Assembly (NCBI GenBank): GCA_001800015.1
Contig: MGUO01000311.1
Coordinates: forward strand, 3,651-16,351
Length of the DNA stretch: 12,701 nt
From: Elusimicrobia bacterium RIFCSPHIGHO2_02_FULL_57_9
Lineage (GTDB): Bacteria > Elusimicrobiota > Elusimicrobia > UBA1565 > UBA9628
Direction: 5' to 3'
A program made the position numbers and the translations under genes. This document shows, piece by piece, positions 10,772-12,701 of the stretch. Below the pieces are notes generated by a model. That model did no database searches and was not told where the DNA came from. It saw only the letters and a list, made by a program, of their open reading frames with translations. Numbering within the stretch: the stretch's first letter is position 1; every line of letters starts with the position of its first letter.

Positions 10772-12701
10772 TCAACCGTCTTTCCCCAGCGCTACCTTTC
10801 GCGCCTCTGCCGCGACCAAGGCCTCTTGCCGCAGCTTCTCGCCTTCTCCCCTCGCCACGGGCTTGATGTTGCGGCACTTGGGAAAGCCGGAGCAGGCCAG
10901 AAAAAAGCCTCTTTTGCCTTTGCGCAGCCAAAACGGACTTGAGCACTTATTGCAGGGACGCGCGCTCAACAAGGGCCGCGAGTCCTCGATTTTCTTGCCA
11001 TCGGCGTCCAGGGAATAGGTATTCTTGCAAGCCGGGTATCCCGCGCAGGCCAGAAACTTCCCTTTGCGCCCGACGCGAATCACCAAGTCCTTGCCGCATA
11101 TGTCGCACTTTTCGCCGGTAGTCTCCAGGACGACCTTTTGTCCTTCGGGCGTGAGCTGGATCTTGCCCTTGCATTTGGGAAAGGCGGTGCAGGACAGGTA
11201 TTTGCCGAAGCGGCTTTCGCGAATCAGCATGGGCTGGCCGCAAAGCGGGCATTTTTCATCCGACTGCCGGGGCGCGATGCGCGAAACCTCCATGTTTTTA
11301 GAGGCGGCGTCCAGCGCGGCCGCGAAGGGGGCGTAAAAATCGCCGACCACCTTCACCCATTTATCCCGGCCCTCCGCGATCAAATCGAGCTTTTCCTCCA
11401 CCTCCGCGGTATAAGAGAGGCTGACGACATCGGGAAAATGAATTTTGAGCTTTTCGGTGACCAGCAGGCCCAGGTCGCTGGGGATAAGCCTTCTGTCCTT
11501 GGGATTGCGGCGCACATAGCCGCGGTCAACGATGGTTTTTATAGTCGGGGCATAGGTCGAGGGACGACCGATGCCGTGTTTTTCCATGGCCCGGATCAGG
11601 CTGGCCTCGTTATAATAAGGAGGAGGGCTGGTAAAATGCTCCTCGGGCTTAAGGCCCGTCAGCTTGACGATGTCGCCTTCTTCAAGGGGCGGCATGCGCA
11701 GTCCCTCTTGCGATTCCTCCTCTTCCAAATCCTCCTCGGTGTTTTCCTCGCCAGCCCTGGCCGTAGGGGAATAAGCCTTAAGAAATCCTTCGAATTTCAA
11801 GCTTCGGCCGGCGCTGTGGAACAGGGCCTCTCCGTTCTCGATATCAACTGAAACCGTGTCATAAACAGCCTCGATCATTTGGCTGGCCATGAAGCGCCTC
11901 CAAATAAGCTCATAAAGCCTGGCCTGGTCGGGGTTCAAGAACTTGCGCACTTCCTCGGGCGCGCGCTGGACGCTGGTCGGGCGTATGGCCTCATGGGCCT
12001 CTTGAGCGCCGCGGGACTTGGTTCGATAGATGGGCGGCTGGGCCGGCAGATAGGGGTTCCCGAATTTTTCCTTAATGAACCGCGCCGCCTCTTGCGCGGC
12101 GAGCTTTGAAACCGAGAACGAGTCGGTTCTCATATAGGTGATAAGACCGACCGGGTCCTTGGCGCCCAGATCCACGCCTTCATACAGGGTTTGCGCGGTG
12201 CGCATGGTTCTTTCGGCGGCAAACCCGAGCTTCTGCGAGGCGGCCTGCTGCAAGGTGCTGGTGGAAAAAGGCGGAGCCGGCCTGCGGCGGACTTCCTTCT
12301 TTTCGACCCTGACAACTTTGAAAGCTCCGCAAGACACGGCGGACTCAACGGCCTTAACCTGCTGCGGCCCCCTCAGGGTGCTGGCCTTGACGCGATAAGG
12401 CTCGGCGAAAAGATCGAAGGTCCGGGTTGATTCGACTTTTTCCCCTTTCCAAGCCCAAAGCCTGGATTCAAAAACGGGGGACGATTCAGGCTTCTCCAAA
12501 ACGGCGGTCAGAGTCCAATATCCCTCGGCAGGGAATTCCTTGATTTCCCGGTCGCGCTCGGCCAGCATTCGCACGGCCACGGATTGCACCCGTCCCGCGG
12601 ATAATCCGCTTTGGATTTTGGCCCACAGCAGCGGGGAAAGCTTGTAGCCCACCAGCCTGGCGATAACGCGGCGGGCCTGTTGGGCGGAAACAAGATTGGA
12701 G
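10772..12701 (-). CDS. topA: DNA topoisomerase I (type IA), C-terminal 642 residues; 5' end outside window
   Basis: The frame stays open to the right edge, and the visible N-terminal sequence NLVSAQQARRAIARLVGYK continues the family upstream of the GTG at 12652, so the gene is cut by the window and does not start there. The protein relaxes negative supercoils by transient single-strand cleavage. The active-site Tyr lies in VGLITYMRTDSFS, with its codon at 12134-12136. SAGRVQSVAVR, HEAIRPT and HGIGRPSTYAPTI are further family motifs. The C-terminus carries three four-Cys zinc ribbons (roughly 11170-11250, 11030-11110 and 10870-10950), of the form C-x2-C ... C-x(5-6)-C, which bind single-stranded DNA. 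The TOPRIM domain, roughly the first 130-150 residues, is missing only because of the window edge. An acidic stretch (EENTEEDLEEEESQEG) interrupts the body. It is followed after 13 bp by xerC, a common arrangement. Confidence 0.96.
   Translation of the reverse strand, partial: SNLVSAQQARRVIARLVGYKLSPLLWAKIQSGLSAGRVQSVAVRMLAERDREIKEFPAEGYWTLTAVLEKPESSPVFESRLWAWKGEKVESTRTFDLFAEPYRVKASTLRGPQQVKAVESAVSCGAFKVVRVEKKEVRRRPAPPFSTSTLQQAASQKLGFAAERTMRTAQTLYEGVDLGAKDPVGLITYMRTDSFSVSKLAAQEAARFIKEKFGNPYLPAQPPIYRTKSRGAQEAHEAIRPTSVQRAPEEVRKFLNPDQARLYELIWRRFMASQMIEAVYDTVSVDIENGEALFHSAGRSLKFEGFLKAYSPTARAGEENTEEDLEEEESQEGLRMPPLEEGDIVKLTGLKPEEHFTSPPPYYNEASLIRAMEKHGIGRPSTYAPTIKTIVDRGYVRRNPKDRRLIPSDLGLLVTEKLKIHFPDVVSLSYTAEVEEKLDLIAEGRDKWVKVVGDFYAPFAAALDAASKNMEVSRIAPRQSDEKCPLCGQPMLIRESRFGKYLSCTAFPKCKGKIQLTPEGQKVVLETTGEKCDICGKDLVIRVGRKGKFLACAGYPACKNTYSLDADGKKIEDSRPLLSARPCNKCSSPFWLRKGKRGFFLACSGFPKCRNIKPVARGEGEKLRQEALVAAEARKVALGKDG

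Noticed and set aside
12508..12693. Start of topA at the GTG at 12652
   Set aside because: Conserved topoisomerase sequence continues upstream of that codon to the window edge, so the true start lies outside.

Overview
The window carries two kinds of content. Its right two thirds are housekeeping genes: topA, xerC, an unrecognised gene with a UBA-like N-terminus, and purA. Its left third is a purine-oxidation block: a three-subunit molybdenum hydroxylase of the xanthine dehydrogenase type, a DUF6986-type CitE/HpcH-like protein and the 3' end of a puuD-type urate oxidase gene. An HNH endonuclease gene of a multicopy, mobile-looking family sits between puuD and the rest. Base composition is fairly GC-rich (roughly 55-60 % by eye). 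Gene density is high, with many overlapping or ATGA-coupled starts and mostly weak Shine-Dalgarno sequences. Everything points to a bacterial chromosome. The DUF222-like HNH protein, the xerC-topA pairing and the overall look suggest a less-studied Gram-negative-type phylum such as Elusimicrobiota, but that assignment is a low-confidence guess.

Layout: positions 1-303 (+) are the C-terminal end of puuD. Converging on it with a 20 bp overlap is the HNH gene (284-1354, -). Positions 1355-1574 hold its leader, including a 40 bp near-perfect palindrome built from two inverted consensus DnaA boxes. From 12701 down to 1575 every gene is on the minus strand with short gaps. Read in transcription order they are topA (5' end outside the window), xerC, an orf of unknown function, purA, a polytopic membrane protein, xdhA (Mo subunit), xdhC (2Fe-2S subunit), xdhB (FAD subunit) and the DUF6986 gene. 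A hairpin with a T-rich tail at about 1567-1602 closes the run. The longest gene-free stretches are 220 bp (1355-1574) and 72 bp (7540-7611).

How the genes fit together: xanthine dehydrogenase oxidises hypoxanthine and xanthine to urate, and PuuD oxidises urate further. The DUF6986 protein may handle a carbon product of ureide breakdown such as glyoxylate, which is inference. The membrane protein overlaps xdhA by ATGA, so its function is probably tied to the enzyme, for example uptake of a substrate or cofactor precursor. PurA, just upstream on the same strand without a visible terminator, belongs to the opposite, biosynthetic side of purine metabolism.

The most unusual signals are not new genes but structured DNA. 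(1) A 21-codon in-frame insertion in xdhC coincides with two abutting inverted repeats, and looks like a REP- or RPE-like palindromic element domesticated inside a protein. (2) The DnaA-box palindrome lies in front of the HNH gene. (3) Several long, perfect inverted repeats lie inside coding regions of xdhA, xdhB and purA. I saw no tRNA, rRNA, CRISPR array or transposase gene.
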